Below are positions 9,976-20,825 of a DNA stretch of 64,000 bases, one piece after another. Location of the stretch: NCBI GenBank assembly GCA_014529385.2, contig CM043948.1:83239260-83303259 (forward strand), written 5' to 3'. The DNA comes from Adiantum capillus-veneris. Its lineage: Eukaryota; Streptophyta; Polypodiopsida; Polypodiales; Pteridaceae. The number at the start of each line of letters is the position of its first letter. The stretch's first letter is position 1. The notes beneath the pieces were generated by a model. The model had not been told where the DNA came from and did no database searches. It worked only from the letters and a program-made list of their open reading frames with translations. The translations under genes were made by a program, and so were the position numbers.

Positions 9976-11195
9976 TGGTGGGCTCCAAATCCTTGTGGTT
10001 TTCCTTTTGTCTTTGTCAAAACTACACGTCATGGAACGGTGAACCCATGCTAGAAAAACTTGTCAAGTGTCCTTGTTTCTACTTGTTTGATTTGTGCATG
10101 TGTGGGGGTGGGGGTGGGTGTGTGTGTGTGTGTGTGTGGGAAAGACATCTGCTGATGGATCTCATGAAGGGGTTGTCAGATGTATGCTCTTGTCTCTGTG
10201 TGTGTGTGTGTGTGTGTGTGTATGAGAGAGATTTTAATATTATATCTACCTAAGGAGTGTGTGAGTGTGTGTGTGTGTGGGTGAGGGTTTTTTGAGGTGA
10301 GTGTGTGTGTGTGCTGGTGTGCCTGCGCATGAAACCTTCTGCACTGTCGTAAAGTACTCTTGTGCGCTGCTGCGCTCTCTGAGCCTGCATCAGCGGGGGT
10401 GTGTGAGTGTGTGTGTGTATGTGTGTGTGCGCCGACTTTACCTCTGCGAACTGGGTGTTCCACGCGCCCTGCGCTCCTTTCCACAGCAGTCCCCTTACGC
10501 GCAGCAATCAGCACCTGCCTGTCGTGTTCCGTCTGCTGCTGTTGGTTTGCTTCAGAGCGTGTGTGTGTGTGTGTGTGCGCGCACACACGTGTTGCTCTGT
10601 GTCTCTGCGCGACTCTGCACATCTGTGCGCTGACAGCCTGCACAGTCAACAGTTTTGTGCGAAGACACTCTGTACAAAGAACAGCCTGCGTGCAGTTAAT
10701 TTGTATGATTCTCTACAGTGGGTACGACTGGCTGCAGTAGCATTATCAGGAATCTACAGCTGCTTACAGAGTACAATTTTTCCGGCACATTCATTTTGCA
10801 GATGTATGCGTTTTGTGGGGATGTATATATCTCTGTGCGAAGACACTCTGTACAAAGAACAGCCTGCGTGCAGTTAATTTGTGTGATTCTCTACAGTGGG
10901 TATGACTGGCTGCAGTAGCATTATCAGGAATCTACAGCTGCTTACAGAGTACAATTTTTCCGGCACATTCATTTTGCAGATGCATGCGTTTTGTGGGGAT
11001 GTATATATCTCTGAGGATTCTGTAAATAGCTAATTTACAAAATACAAAAAAGTTTTTTGCTTTAGTTTTCGGTTGTGCTCTGGTTGATGCATGTTAGAGT
11101 TCCCGTGTGTCTCCAAGCGTTGTAAAGCCATGGACAGTGTTTCGGAAAGTGCTTCAGAAATCAAAAGCTGTCTATATAAAGACTTCAAAGAGGCC
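9976..11195 (+). repeat. Tandem duplication unit 1 (LINE 5' end plus flank)
   Basis: A segment of about 1,220 bp made of genomic flank (9976 to about 10250, with TG tracts), the LINE-I 5' leader, and the first 35 codons of ORF1 (start 11091, MLEFPCVSKRCKAMDSVSES). It ends abruptly at about 11195, where the flank sequence TGGTGGGCTCC starts again. It therefore is not an independent LINE copy but a head-to-tail duplicate of the 5' end of copy C. The junction follows AAAGAGG, which also occurs near the left breakpoint (9965-9971). Confidence 0.8.
10657..11012 (+). repeat. 178-bp tandem repeat in LINE-I 5' leader
   Basis: Two adjacent near-identical 178-bp copies (10657-10834 and 10835-11012), each starting GTGCGAAGACACTCTGTACA. 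The matching leader in unit 2 (from about 12341) has only one long copy but an extra 48-bp repeat (12337-12432 region). The leader thus varies by tandem repeat number, as promoter-bearing LINE leaders often do. Confidence 0.85.
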
Positions 11196-11352
11196 TGGTG
11201 GGCTCCAAATCCTTGTGGTTTTCTTTTTGTCTTTGTCAAAACTACACGTCATGGAACGGTGAACCCATGCTAGAAAAACTTGTCAAGTGTCCTTGTTTCT
11301 ACTTGTTTGATTTGTGCATGTGTGGGGGTGGGGGTGGGTGTGTGGGAAAGAC

Positions 11353-11812
11353 GAGGATGTTTGTCACCTCTTCTGGGATTGCTGTGTCACTCGAGAATTC
11401 CTTCATCGGGTTTCTGCTTGTCTACGGCTACGTTTTCCCACGACGGTCTTCCATAAGCGGTTTTGGATTTTTGGTATCTTCTCGCCGGCGTTGCAGTGCT
11501 TTGCAGCCTTCTTCATGTGGGTCAGGTTTTGGGCATACTGGAGCCTGTGGCGACAGCGTAATGGCTATATGTTCCATCACATTCATACGGATCCACTACC
11601 TTTCTTCGAGATTTCCCTTCGGCAGTCTTTGCGGTTTGCCTTGGAAGTTGGTGATATCACGTCAAAGATGCATGAGCTTTCTTATGAATGCTTTTAGATA
11701 TTTTACACAGCCGAACACTCCTGTGTTCCTTTCCTTGTACATCTTTTTGGTGGGTTTTCCTCTCTTTGAGGTTTCCCACAGTTAGTTAAATCAAATTGAT
11801 TTACAAAAAAAA
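11353..11812 (+). mobile_element. LINE-I copy Z (5'-truncated, with target duplication)
   Basis: A 460-bp remnant of the ORF2 3' end plus 3' UTR. It starts inside the C-terminal Cys/His region (EDVCHLFWDCCVTREFLHRV in the local frame), keeps the ORF2 stop near 11697, the stem-loop and an 8-A tail (11805-11812). It is flanked by a perfect 15-bp direct repeat GTGTGTGGGAAAGAC at 11338-11352 and 11813-11827. The matching uninterrupted site is at about 10130-10145 in duplication unit 1. This is textbook target-primed insertion with 5' truncation, landing at the edge of a TG tract. Confidence 0.9.
11750..11779 (+). other. LINE-I 3' stem-loop, copy Z
   Basis: Same stem (GTGGG/CCCAC and CCTC/GAGG) as copy A, with one loop change (TCTTT for GCTTT). 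It is followed after 25 nt by A8 and GTGTGTGGG. Confidence 0.8.
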
Positions 11813-11873
11813 GTGTGTGGGAAAGACATCTGCTGATGGATCTCATGAAGGGGTTGTCAGATGTATGCTCTTG

Positions 11874-11933
11874 TCTGTGTGTGTGTGTGTGTGTGTGTGT
11901 GAGAGATTTTAATATTATATCTACCTAAGGAGT

Positions 11934-11970
<37 letters not shown>
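11874..11970 (+). repeat. (TG)n tracts at LINE C 5' end
   Basis: Two plus-strand TG runs (about 11874-11901 and about 11938-11972), separated by GAGAGATTTTAATATTATAT and a short spacer. The 5' end of copy C must lie in or just after one of them; which one cannot be decided by eye. Confidence 0.75.
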
Positions 11971-11977
<7 letters not shown>

Positions 11978-12654
11978 GTTTTTGAGGTGAGTGTGTGCGT
12001 GCGTGCTGGTGTGCCTGCGCATGAAACCTTCTGCACTGTCGTAAAGTACTCTTGTGCGCTGCTGCGCTCTCTGAGCCTGCATCAGCGGGGGGGTGTGAGT
12101 GTGTGTGTATGTGTGTGTGCGCCGGCTTTACCTCTGCGAACTGGGTGTTCCGCGCGCCTTGCGCTCCTTTCCACAGCAGTCCCCTTACGTGCAGCAATCA
12201 GCACCTGCCTGTCGTGTTCCGTCTGCTGCTGTTGGTTTGCTTCAGAGCGTGTGTGTGTGTGTGTGTGTGCGCGCGTGCGTGTGTTGCTCTGTGTCTCTGC
12301 GCGACTCTGCACATCTGTGCATTGACAGCCTGCACAGTCAACAGTTTTGTGCGAAGACACTCTGTACAAAGAACAGTCTGCACTGTCAACAGTTTTGTGC
12401 GAAGACACTCTGTACAAAGAACAGCCTGCGTGCAGTTAATTTGTGTGATTCTCTACAGTGGGTACGACTGGCTGCAGTAGCATTATCAAGAATCTACAGC
12501 TGCTTACAGAGTACAATTTTTCCGGCACATTCATTTTGCAGATGTATGCGTTTTGTGGGGATGTATATATCTTTGAGGATTCTGTAAATAGCTAATTACA
12601 AAATACAAAAAAAAAAAAATTTGCTTTAGTTTTTGGTTGTGCTCTGGTTGATGC

Positions 12655-13992
12655 ATGTTAGAGTTCCCGTGTGTCTTCAAGCGTTGTAAAGCCATGGACA
12701 GTGTTTCGGAAAGTGCTTCAGAAATCAAAAGCTGTCTATATAAAGACTTCAAAGAGGCCCGTAAAGACTGGAATGGTCAGACACCTGCCCTTGAGGTGTG
12801 AATTCCCATACAAGATCTTATGGATCCCGTAGCGCAATATGCAATGAATGCGGTCATTTTGTTTTCCCCTGGCAAAATGCCTGTTGCGCAGGATGTCGGA
12901 CAGTGGGTTAATTTCCTTCTCAAACGCCAGGCTGTCCGAGGAGTTTATTTTGGTGCACAGGGTTTCTATGAGGTACTATTGGCAGACACTGAGGCTAGAA
13001 ACCTTCTGCTGGAGATGTCTTCCCTCTTTTTTGGCACGCAGATGACTCATGTTCTGCCTTGGGCACTGACAAAGGACTATCAAAGTCTTATTCGTCACAA
13101 ATGTCCTGTGTAGGTGGAAATTGTTGATTTTTCTCGCACATGGAGGCATTTTCTTCCTTTGTTGGCTGCTCAACTTGGCAAGGTGATTTGCCCTCCGAAA
13201 TTGGATGCGAACACCAACAGGTTTTGCATTCTGTGGGATACGGATAAGCATACCCTTGATGGAATTATGGTGGATTTAGGGGATCCTTGGGTGGGCAAGC
13301 GCCCTTTTAAACTCAAATGGGGCAAATTTGCTAACTCTTGTTTTCGATGCGGTAAATTCGGTCACATGCAATCTGAATGTCCTGAACCTGTTTTACAGCC
13401 CCCTCTTTCGGTTGTGACTTCCTTTTCCCCTACCCCTGTAGGCAAATCTGTTGGAGAAGCTAAATCGAATGGAGTCCCTGCCATCAAGGTGACTTCCAAT
13501 GCAGATAAAGGGAAAAGCAAAAATCTGTCGTCTACGGAGGTTGGGAATGTAAATGCAGGGAAAGGCAAAAATGTTGCATCAAGTGATGTTGGCTCCTGGG
13601 TGGTACCTAAAAAGACAATGAAAATTTGTACTCCACCTTCCTCTCGTAATTATGTTCCTTTGGTTAACGCCAACAGGAATGTATCATTTAAGCAGTTTCC
13701 TTGCAATGACAATCGCACGTTGATTGACGCTTGGGAAAAAGCGATGCACTCTTATAAGGATGTACTTTTGGGTGAGGCTTCCACTCCTCAAGCAATTTCT
13801 ATGGACAAATTTCCTGCTTTGACTCAGCGGACGGGTTCTGGCATGGATGTGGCGGATGGAGATGTCCATATGGGCATCTCTACTCGATCCTGTCTTTCTT
13901 GCCGTTGTAAATATGGTTTTCAATGCATAGTCGCATTAAATGCATTTCATATAATATGCATGGGTTATGTAACCTTGATAAATGGCGATTGA
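12655..13992 (+). pseudogene. LINE-I ORF1 protein, copy C
   Basis: Starts MLEFPCVFKRCKAMDSVSES, the same start as in the duplicated leader at 11091. Conserved domain LMDPVAQYAMNAVILF, GQWVNFLLKRQAVRGVYFGA, then KLDANTNRFCILWDTD, KRPFKLKWGKFANSC and knuckle CFRCGKFGHMQSECPEP near 13341-13390. Two in-frame stops: TGA at 12799 and TAG at 13111. The second replaces the Trp codon of KCPVWVE, exactly where copies A and D are frameshifted. The normal stop after DVHMGIST has become CGA, so the frame runs on into the start of ORF2. Apart from these it is one continuous frame. Confidence 0.8.
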
Positions 13993-16370
13993 CCTGGCAC
14001 TATGTACATACATGTAAGGCAGATATCGTGGTTTTGCTAGAACACAACCAGCATGACTTTGCTAGTTAGTGCTCTTATTTTGCAGGTTACTGGATTGCTT
14101 ATGCTGGTTTGCAGATTACTAAGGTTTATTGATGCTGGTTCGGCATGAGCTTCAGCCAGTTCTCTTGTTTAATGATCCGCACGGCCGTTGGATGGTGATT
14201 CAATGCTTGTTGAACGGTCAGGTGTATGAATTTGGAGGCATTTATGCGTATACATCATCTGGACAAAGGGCTGCTCTATGGCGAGACGTCTTTTCTCTCC
14301 CATGGACCTCGAATGCATTCCTTTGCGGGGATTTTAATAATACACCTGAGATGGCCGATAGTACTACTGGCAATTCACATATGTTGTTTGCGAAAAAGCA
14401 AGAATGGGATAATCTTTTTGCTCCCATTCAAATGATTGATTTATGGCGGCATTTGCATCCAAATGCCTTTGGTTTTTCTTTTCAGCATGTTGCCCACTCT
14501 TCTTATCAAGCACGGTTGGATAGATGGTATCTGCTTAATTTGCAATAATATGAGGAGTTTGTATGTGAGGTCAACATCGATTACACCTTGCAGCTATCGG
14601 ACTATTACCCTGTTTTGTTGGATGTGAGTTTTGGGCAGACTCGTTGTGATCGGGCTCTTCCTAGGAAACGCCTGCTAATGGTTAATAATGCTTATCTCAC
14701 ACATGAGGTTTTTCGTGACATGATTTCGGAGGTTATTCCCCCTCTGCTTGCTCATATGCATCTTGATCTTGATGTTGCCTGGTATCGTTTTGTCATGAGG
14801 GTACAAAGTGTTATGTGTGACTATGGAACGCACTTCATGCAATGCACTCGAGGGGATGTCAAAGATGCGAAGCATACTTGTCAACGTCTGCAAGCGTTGG
14901 CTGATTTGCGGCCTCTGTCTAATTCTGAGATGTCAGAGTTATGTGAAGCTTCTGTGTGTATTCAGCGTAATGACGAGCGAAAGCTTGCTAAATGGCAGAC
15001 GCGTGCCTGTCAACAGGCTTTCATGGATAAAGGCTATGCTTCGAAGCAATTCTTTAAGCGTTTGCATCATTCGAGACTCTCACAGGCCATGAAGCGGGTT
15101 ATGCTTTCTTCAAGTGTTTGGACTTCTTCAAAGCAAGAACTTGCAGATGCCATGGTTTTGCATTATAGACAAGTGTTTGCTGCTCCCTCTCAGGCATCTT
15201 CAGCTGCTTTCCATGCGCGTCAATTGATGCTTTCCTTTGTTGCTCCGATCATATCTCCGCAAGATGCATGTGGCCTTGAGGATCTGTTCACTGCTTCAGA
15301 ATTGCATAGTGCGTTGCTTGCTTTGGGCCGTTGGCACTCTCCTAGCTGGGATGGGCTTATAGGGGAATTTTTCCTCTCCTTCTGGGAGGCTCTTCAACAT
15401 CCACTACTTTTCATGATAAATGCGGCGTGGGAGAAACAAGATTTGCCTCTATCTTGGAAAGAAGGTTTACTTAAACTGCTGCCTAAGCAAGCGCTCTGTG
15501 AGCGATTTTCTCATTGGCGCCCGATTACTTTGAGCCCATTGGTTTATAAGTACTGGCTAAGATGTTGGTGCATCGCATTAAGGACCAACTTCTTGCAGGA
15601 CTCCATCAGGCTCAATATGGTTTCATTCCATGTCGCCAGATTATGGATAATGTGGCTAATGTTATGATTGGCATGGAGCATGCTAAGTACACTCAACAGG
15701 ATGTGCTGGCTATGCAAGTTGACATTGAAAAGGCATTTGACACTGTGCAGTGGGATTTCATTGCCGCCACGATGAGATGCCTAGGGTTTGGTCCTAAATT
15801 CGCCAATGTGGTTTATTTTTTGTATGCCTGTAGCACGTCTCGGGGATCTTGGAAGGTGAATTAATTGAATCTTGGCCTCTTGGTTGTTCGGTTAGGCAGG
15901 GCTGCCCCCTTAGTGCTCTGTTGTATGCTATTGCTACTCACCCGCTGTTGACTTATCTTGATCACTTGACCTCTATTGAGCGTCTTCAGGGTCTGCGGTT
16001 ACCTTCGGGCCGTACATTCATTGGCCAGGCTTACGCTGATGATTCATTATTTATGCCGCGTAATCAGCAGGCGAATGTCAAAGTGATTGTGTCGTCAAAT
16101 GCGATCACTAGGCATTTGGGTTATCCTATTGGATGGAATGTTACTCATTCTTAAAAAGTCAATTGGGTCATGCAACGTTTGACTGTTAAATTGCATTACT
16201 GGAAGTTATCTACTTGGCCCTTGCATGTTTATCTGCGAATTGTTCAGAGTATTTTGTTGACAAGTTCTTTTTGCCACTGATGCACTGGCCTCACCGTTGT
16301 CTTGATTCTCTTATGTCGGACATTATGTCCCATTTGTGGCGGACTCATGCTCTGAAAAAAGGCTTACGCT

Positions 16371-16737
16371 TGATGTCGATGGAGAAGCTTTCCACTCCGA
16401 AACGTCTTGGTGGACTTAATATCTTGGATTTGCGCCGGCATGTTCTTGCGAGGAAAGCTATGTTGTTGCCTACTCTTGTGCAACAAATTCAGCCTTGGAC
16501 TCTGATGTTTGCATTCCTCGGTCAGCATGTTGTTACTTCTGCTTTTGTTACTTCTGTTCTTGATGTCGATGGAGAAGCTTTGCACTCCGAAACGTCTTGG
16601 TGGACTTAATATCTTGGATTTGCGCGGGCATGTTCTTGCGAGGAAAGCTATGTTGTTGCCTACTCTTGTGCAACAGATTCAGCCTTGGACTCTGATGTTT
16701 GCATTCCTCGGTCAGCATGTTGTTACTTCTGCTTTTG
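16371..16737 (+). repeat. 190-bp tandem duplication inside copy C ORF2
   Basis: 177 bp at 16371-16547 recur at 16561-16737 with about four differences, separated by 13 bp (TTACTTCTGTTCT) that themselves echo the repeat end. The unit of 190 bp is not a multiple of three, so it shifts the frame. It repeats KLCTPKRLGGLNILDLR and what follows. The near identity suggests it arose after the copy died. Confidence 0.9.
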
Positions 16738-17625
16738 GTCATTGGCAACCCTCTATCTGGGAGGTGGTTTTTTGCAAGATGGAAGGGCACATTCTTGGAT
16801 GTCCTCTTGCTTCCACTTTATATCTGCCTGGAAAGAGGTTACAATGCATTTATCGTGGAATCCTCGGCAGGAAGGTGATTCGATTCGTTTGGAAAGTCTC
16901 CACTGGAGCCAGACATTCTCTCTTACTTTGGTCGACCACTCCCCTCGTCAGGCTTACTTTCTCTCTAGACGTGGTATTCGTGTGGTTGAGGATGTGGTAG
17001 ATGAGGAGGAATCCCCTTTTGAGTTTCCCTTTGCTGCTCGTCGTTTTGGATTGGGCATGCATTACCGTCAATGTTGGAGAGAGCTTCAGAGTATGCTGCT
17101 CGGCTTTTTGCCTGTTTCATCTTTGCTTGATGGTGACCGCATGTTTGATTGGGCCCTTCGGGAAATGCCTTTTTGAGATATTTATGCAGGTCGAATTTAC
17201 GCTCTTCTTCTACCTCAACCATGGCTTGATGGTCATTGTAATGCCCTTTGGCGCATGCACAAATTTGATCTCTGGTGGAGGAGGCGCCTATCTGGCGCCT
17301 ATCTGCCTTGTGGAAAAGCCATTTGCCTTTGAAAGAACGCCTATTCCTTTGGCGTTGTTTGCTTGGAGTGCTTCCGATCGGCACTTTTCTTCGGACGCGT
17401 CATATCATCCTTCTTCTTGCGTTCGTTGCTCAACTGTAGAAGAGGACATTTGTCACTTGTTGTGGGATTGCGGCGTTACTAGTGACTTCCTTCGTCGTGT
17501 GCCGGCCTGTATGCGGCTCTGTTTTCCTGGGGTTGTCTTTCACAAAAAGGTTCTGGGCATTTGGCATTTTTTCACCGTCACTGCAGCGTTTTGCGGTCTT
17601 CTTTATGTGGGTCAAATACTGGGCT

Positions 17626-19211
17626 TGTCATAATAATCAATATCTAATTTTCCTAAATGATTTTCTCATGTTAAACTGATCATTTAATATGGGGAAGTGC
17701 TAGGGGAGAAAAAGCTAGAATATTGGTTAAGCTAGCAGACCGGGCCACAGTAGGGATCCAAAGGAGGGAAAATAGGGATCCAAAGGGGGGGGCCATCTAC
17801 AAAAGAGCAATGTGCAACAATGGGCTTAAAAGACCCTAAGGTTCAGCCCATTAAGACTTCCAAAATGCTCAGGTTCCAAAATTCAAAGGTTGTGTCCAAA
17901 GGCCAAACACTAGGGAAATTGGATGCTTAGTGTGTGTCACAAAAAGTCTTTTTCAATCCCTACATAGGAGGGGGCGAGCCTTGCAAGTAGGGGATGAGAG
18001 AGAAACTCACACACACACACACAAGCTCCCTTTACACAAAGGGAATGAGGGACACATGTCAGCTCCCTAGCCCATATGCCCACAAGGTGTACCCAATTCC
18101 TATTGGATGGCCTTGGAGGTCGACCAATGAATTAGGCTAGAGTAAATCTAGTTTAGTTAATTTAAAAACACTTAATAAAAGAACCAATAAGAATTAAGCT
18201 CTCTAGAAGACTATTGGACAGTCTCGCAAGGGGGCCAATGAGCATTCAGCAGCCCAATGGCTTGCCTGATTCCTATTGGCCAGGAGGCAAAGGGGTCCAA
18301 TGAGAGTTTAGTTGAATTAAATAATTACCTAAAGCTCTCACAAAAGGGGAAAGGGGGACACATGTCAGAAGGCTATCACCTATGCTGCTTAATTATCATT
18401 GGCTAAGCCTGGGGAGGTCCAATAGGATGCTAGCAAGAGCAAATAGCAAGAGGGGTCGACCAAGAGAGAGAGGGGGCTGATTTTTCAAAGGCATTATCAC
18501 CTACACTCACACTAGCTCATGTGTGAAGTAAAGAAGACTCTCTCTCCTTCTCAAGCTTTAATGGAAATCTTATCACCTACTCCAAGCTTGTGAGAAGGGA
18601 GGCCTACACCAACAACTCTTGGCTTTGTGATGCAAATCCAACCAAGAGCCAAGCTTCAATGCATGCTCATCTCCTCTACCATGCTAATTACTAAGCTAAG
18701 CTATGCTAATATGAGTGATTATGTGAGGAGATGTACATCTTTCTCGTAAGAATACTCCTTCTTCCTCTCAATCTACTCTCATACCCCGCTAGCTCTTACC
18801 ATCTTTGAAGGTGTGTGAGGTCTTGGGTTTGAGATAGTGAGGGAATTGATGTTGTGTTTGATAAGTTTTGCTTAGTGCATGAAGTTTCCATCTTCATTGC
18901 ACTAGCTAGTATTGAAGGAACACAAGAAATTGTATTGTAACATGTCTCTCTTGACGGGAGAAACCATAATACAAAGCCTTTTGGAGGGGGGACCGGCTCC
19001 ATGCAAATCCGGTCCTCAACTGTTGTCAATTGCTTGATTTCTCTCTCTTTTGAAGTATTGTTCATGCTATCTAACTAGGTGTTATGCTTTTTGTTGCTTT
19101 CTCCACCCAAGCACTCTTGTTAATCTCATTAGGAATCTATTCTAATGAAATGCTCACTATGTTCATGCTATTTTCCGCTGCACACAAGCTACTAGACCAT
19201 TAAATGTTACA
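17626..19211. mobile_element. Solo LTR inserted in LINE copy C
   Basis: The LINE reading frame stops matching at 17625 and resumes at 19212. The inserted 1,586 bp begins TGTCATAATAATC and ends AAATGTTACA (TG...CA, with TGT/ACA inverted ends) and is flanked by a 5-bp direct repeat GGGCT (17621-17625 and 19212-19216). No protein domain and no primer site lie inside, so a solo LTR left by LTR-LTR recombination is the best reading. It contains a short (AC)n run at about 18007-18022. Which LTR family it came from is unknown. Confidence 0.85.
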
Positions 19212-19433
19212 GGGCTTACTTGACTTTGTGCAGTCAGCGTAATGCTTACATGTTTCATCGTACTCATGCAGACCCATTCCCTCTCTTCAAGCTTTCTCTT
19301 AGGCAATCGTTACGGTTTGCTTTGGAAGTTGGTGATATCACCTCAGAGATACATCAGCTTTCCTATGAATGTTTTTAGCTACTCTATACAGTTGAGTAGT
19401 TATGTGTTCTTCCCCTTGTATATGACTCTTTCA

Positions 19434-19463
19434 GTGGGTTTTCCTCGCTTTGAGGTTTCCCAC
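19434..19463 (+). other. LINE-I 3' stem-loop, copy C
   Basis: Identical in stem and loop to copy A. It is followed by AGTAAATTAATCAAATCGAT, TTAC and A12. Confidence 0.8.
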
Positions 19464-19500
19464 TAGTAAATTAATCAAATCGATTTACAAAAAAAAAAAA

Positions 19501-19548
19501 TGTGCGAGAGGTGTGCGTGTGTGCGCGCACGCGTGTGTGTGAGAGAGA
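19501..19548. repeat. Mixed TG/CG/GA tract between two LINE 3' ends
   Basis: TGTGCGAGAGGTGTGCGTG..., then a CG-rich centre and a GTGTGTGTGAGAGAG end. LINE-I copy C ends at its left edge (plus strand) and LINE-II ends at its right edge (minus strand), so two different LINEs meet tail to tail at one microsatellite. Confidence 0.75.
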
Positions 19549-20825
19549 AATGAAATGAAATGATATATTAACGTTTTCAAAAGGCCAAAATGACCTATGA
19601 GACCAAGCCATTACAACATAGTGAATCTGATACCATGTCCAGAATCAAAAAGAACTAAAACCAGATACAATGTGTAGTACAATGAAAGAAGGGGGGAAGA
19701 TATGGTGGAGATCCATCCTCATCTGCACTCTGGACGTCGAGAGAGTATGGCTCGAATCCTCTGTTGTAGTCTCCGTCGATGTTGTGTAGCTCCTCTCCTC
19801 AATCGCGGGCGTCTAGATCTCCCTAGCTCCAATGCTCGGTCTATGAGAATGCCAGTAGCGGTAGTATGAGTGCGGGCAGAGCTCTGCAATGGTGTCTGCT
19901 CCTCTGGCTGCTCCTCTGGGGGTCCAATATCTAGTGTAAAGAAATCTATAATCTGTCTCTGGGACCGTCTCTCTCCAGCTCTCCTCAGTAAAGTGTCTTT
20001 GTGCCTGTGTAACTCAAGTAGAAACAGTCCAAGACATCTCTGATCCTCATAGCTCATGACCCTAGATAGAGGCCCAAAACCCTCTCTGAATAGACAATGA
20101 AAATGGCCTCGTATCTCATAGTACACTATGCAATGACATATGTAATGTAACTCTGTCTTTGGCTCTAGATGACATAAGCGGCATATCCTGCTATCTGCTA
20201 GTATCCCTCTGAATCTGCTAGTCTCAATCTCGAGCTGATGTGAGGATGTCCATATCTGGCCAATGGCACAATGCAAGCCATGAGAAAGATGTGTGTCCAT
20301 ATAGCTAGGTGGAATCACAAACCCATCCTCTGTGAGGTGGAGAAGATGCTCTCTATGGAAAGCCATCTTCGTGCCCAACTTCTGTACCGGCTCTATCCAT
20401 GTCCTCCTCGTGTCTAGAAGAATCAGATCCTGACGAATGACTCTAGTAATCTCCACCCGTGTCAAAGACATCAAGGGTGCCTGTAGAGAGTACTGAAAAG
20501 GAGGCAGCCTGTCCATGGTGAAGCCATGTGTTTGCAACCATGATGTCATCTATGCATACCAGCATGATGTATCCCCCTGTAGAGCTAGCTGTCTGGAGGA
20601 CTCTAGGGCCAGCCTGGCATATCTGTCTCTGGTAGTATCCCATAGGCTGTGTACAAAGGAGACTAATCTGGTAAGCGCCTCAATCTCCATAGGGGGGGCA
20701 GCTAACTGCTAGAATGATATCATGTGGTACGGACGCCTTGGCTCTAATCAGCCGAGAGATCATAGATATCAAGGGCCTCTCCATACGTCTCCAACCATCC
20801 TGGCCTACAGAAGGTCCCCAAACCT
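19549..20825 (-). mobile_element. LINE-II fragment (5'-truncated, minus strand)
   Basis: 3' part of a second LINE family, on the opposite strand to LINE-I. Its 3' UTR ends in an ATTTC-type short repeat (ATCATTTCATTTCATTTC on the minus strand) right at the microsatellite, and its 5' boundary is at the leader of LINE-I copy D. No poly(A) tail is seen, in contrast to LINE-I. Confidence 0.7.
19719..20825 (-). pseudogene. LINE-II ORF2 C-terminal region
   Basis: Read leftwards from about 20825: VWGPSVGQDGWRRMERPLIS, SVPHDIILAE, DRYARLALESSRQL, then a stop or frame change near 20550, then the open frame from 20549 with RICRLCHLEPKTELHYICHC (a Cys/His tail motif of LINE ORF2 proteins) and a basic C-terminus rich in Arg (RRPRLRRGATQHRRRLQQRI). 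RT itself is missing through 5' truncation. The same tail motif recurs in the plus-strand fragment near 31.7 kb, which supports the assignment. Confidence 0.7.

Larger units (their letters stand above)
11196..12759 (+). repeat. Tandem duplication unit 2, carrying LINE Z
   Basis: Second copy of the block described at 9976-11195. After removing the 460-bp LINE Z insertion and its 15-bp duplication, its length is about 1,089 bp. The shortfall of about 131 bp is explained by the difference between the 178-bp leader repeat in unit 1 and the 48-bp repeat here. Beyond 12759 it continues into intact copy C ORF1. Confidence 0.75.
13923..19378 (+). pseudogene. LINE-I ORF2 (endonuclease-reverse transcriptase), copy C
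   Basis: Starts MHSRIKCISYNMHGLCN, overlapping the run-through end of ORF1. Endonuclease motifs: LLEHNQH, LCGDFNNTPE (intact GDFN), LDRWYLLN, and SDYYPV (catalytic His of SDH replaced by Tyr). RT motifs: WHSPSWDGLIGEFF, HWRPITL, QAQYGFIP, QVDIEKAFDTVQWD, RQGCPLSALLYAIATHPLL, GQAYADDSLFMPRN near 16030-16065. The C-terminus has CSTVEEDICHLLWDC at about 17430. A frameshift near 14110, a stop at 14546, further frameshifts near 15550 and 15860, and the solo LTR destroy it. The end after the LTR (LEVGDITSEIHQLSYECF) matches copy Z. Confidence 0.85.
11902..19500 (+). mobile_element. LINE-I copy C (full-length, interrupted by solo LTR)
   Basis: The most complete LINE-I copy: leader, ORF1 (from 12655), ORF2 (13923-19378), stem-loop (19434-19463) and a 12-A tail (19489-19500), followed by TGTGCGAGAGGTGTGCGTG. 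A solo LTR splits ORF2 at 17626-19211. The start coordinate is approximate because the 5' end merges into TG tracts. Compared with copies D and E, a segment of RT thumb is missing near 16085-16110, and a 190-bp internal duplication is present at 16371-16737. Confidence 0.8.

Noticed and set aside
9976-11195. A separate LINE insertion ('copy B')
   Set aside because: It has only leader and 35 ORF1 codons and restarts in flank sequence, so it is a tandem duplicate of copy C's 5' end.
17626-19211. Host gene or DNA transposon inside LINE C
   Set aside because: No protein motif inside; TG...CA ends with a 5-bp duplication fit a solo LTR better. The frame at 18796-19065 (-) resembles nothing.
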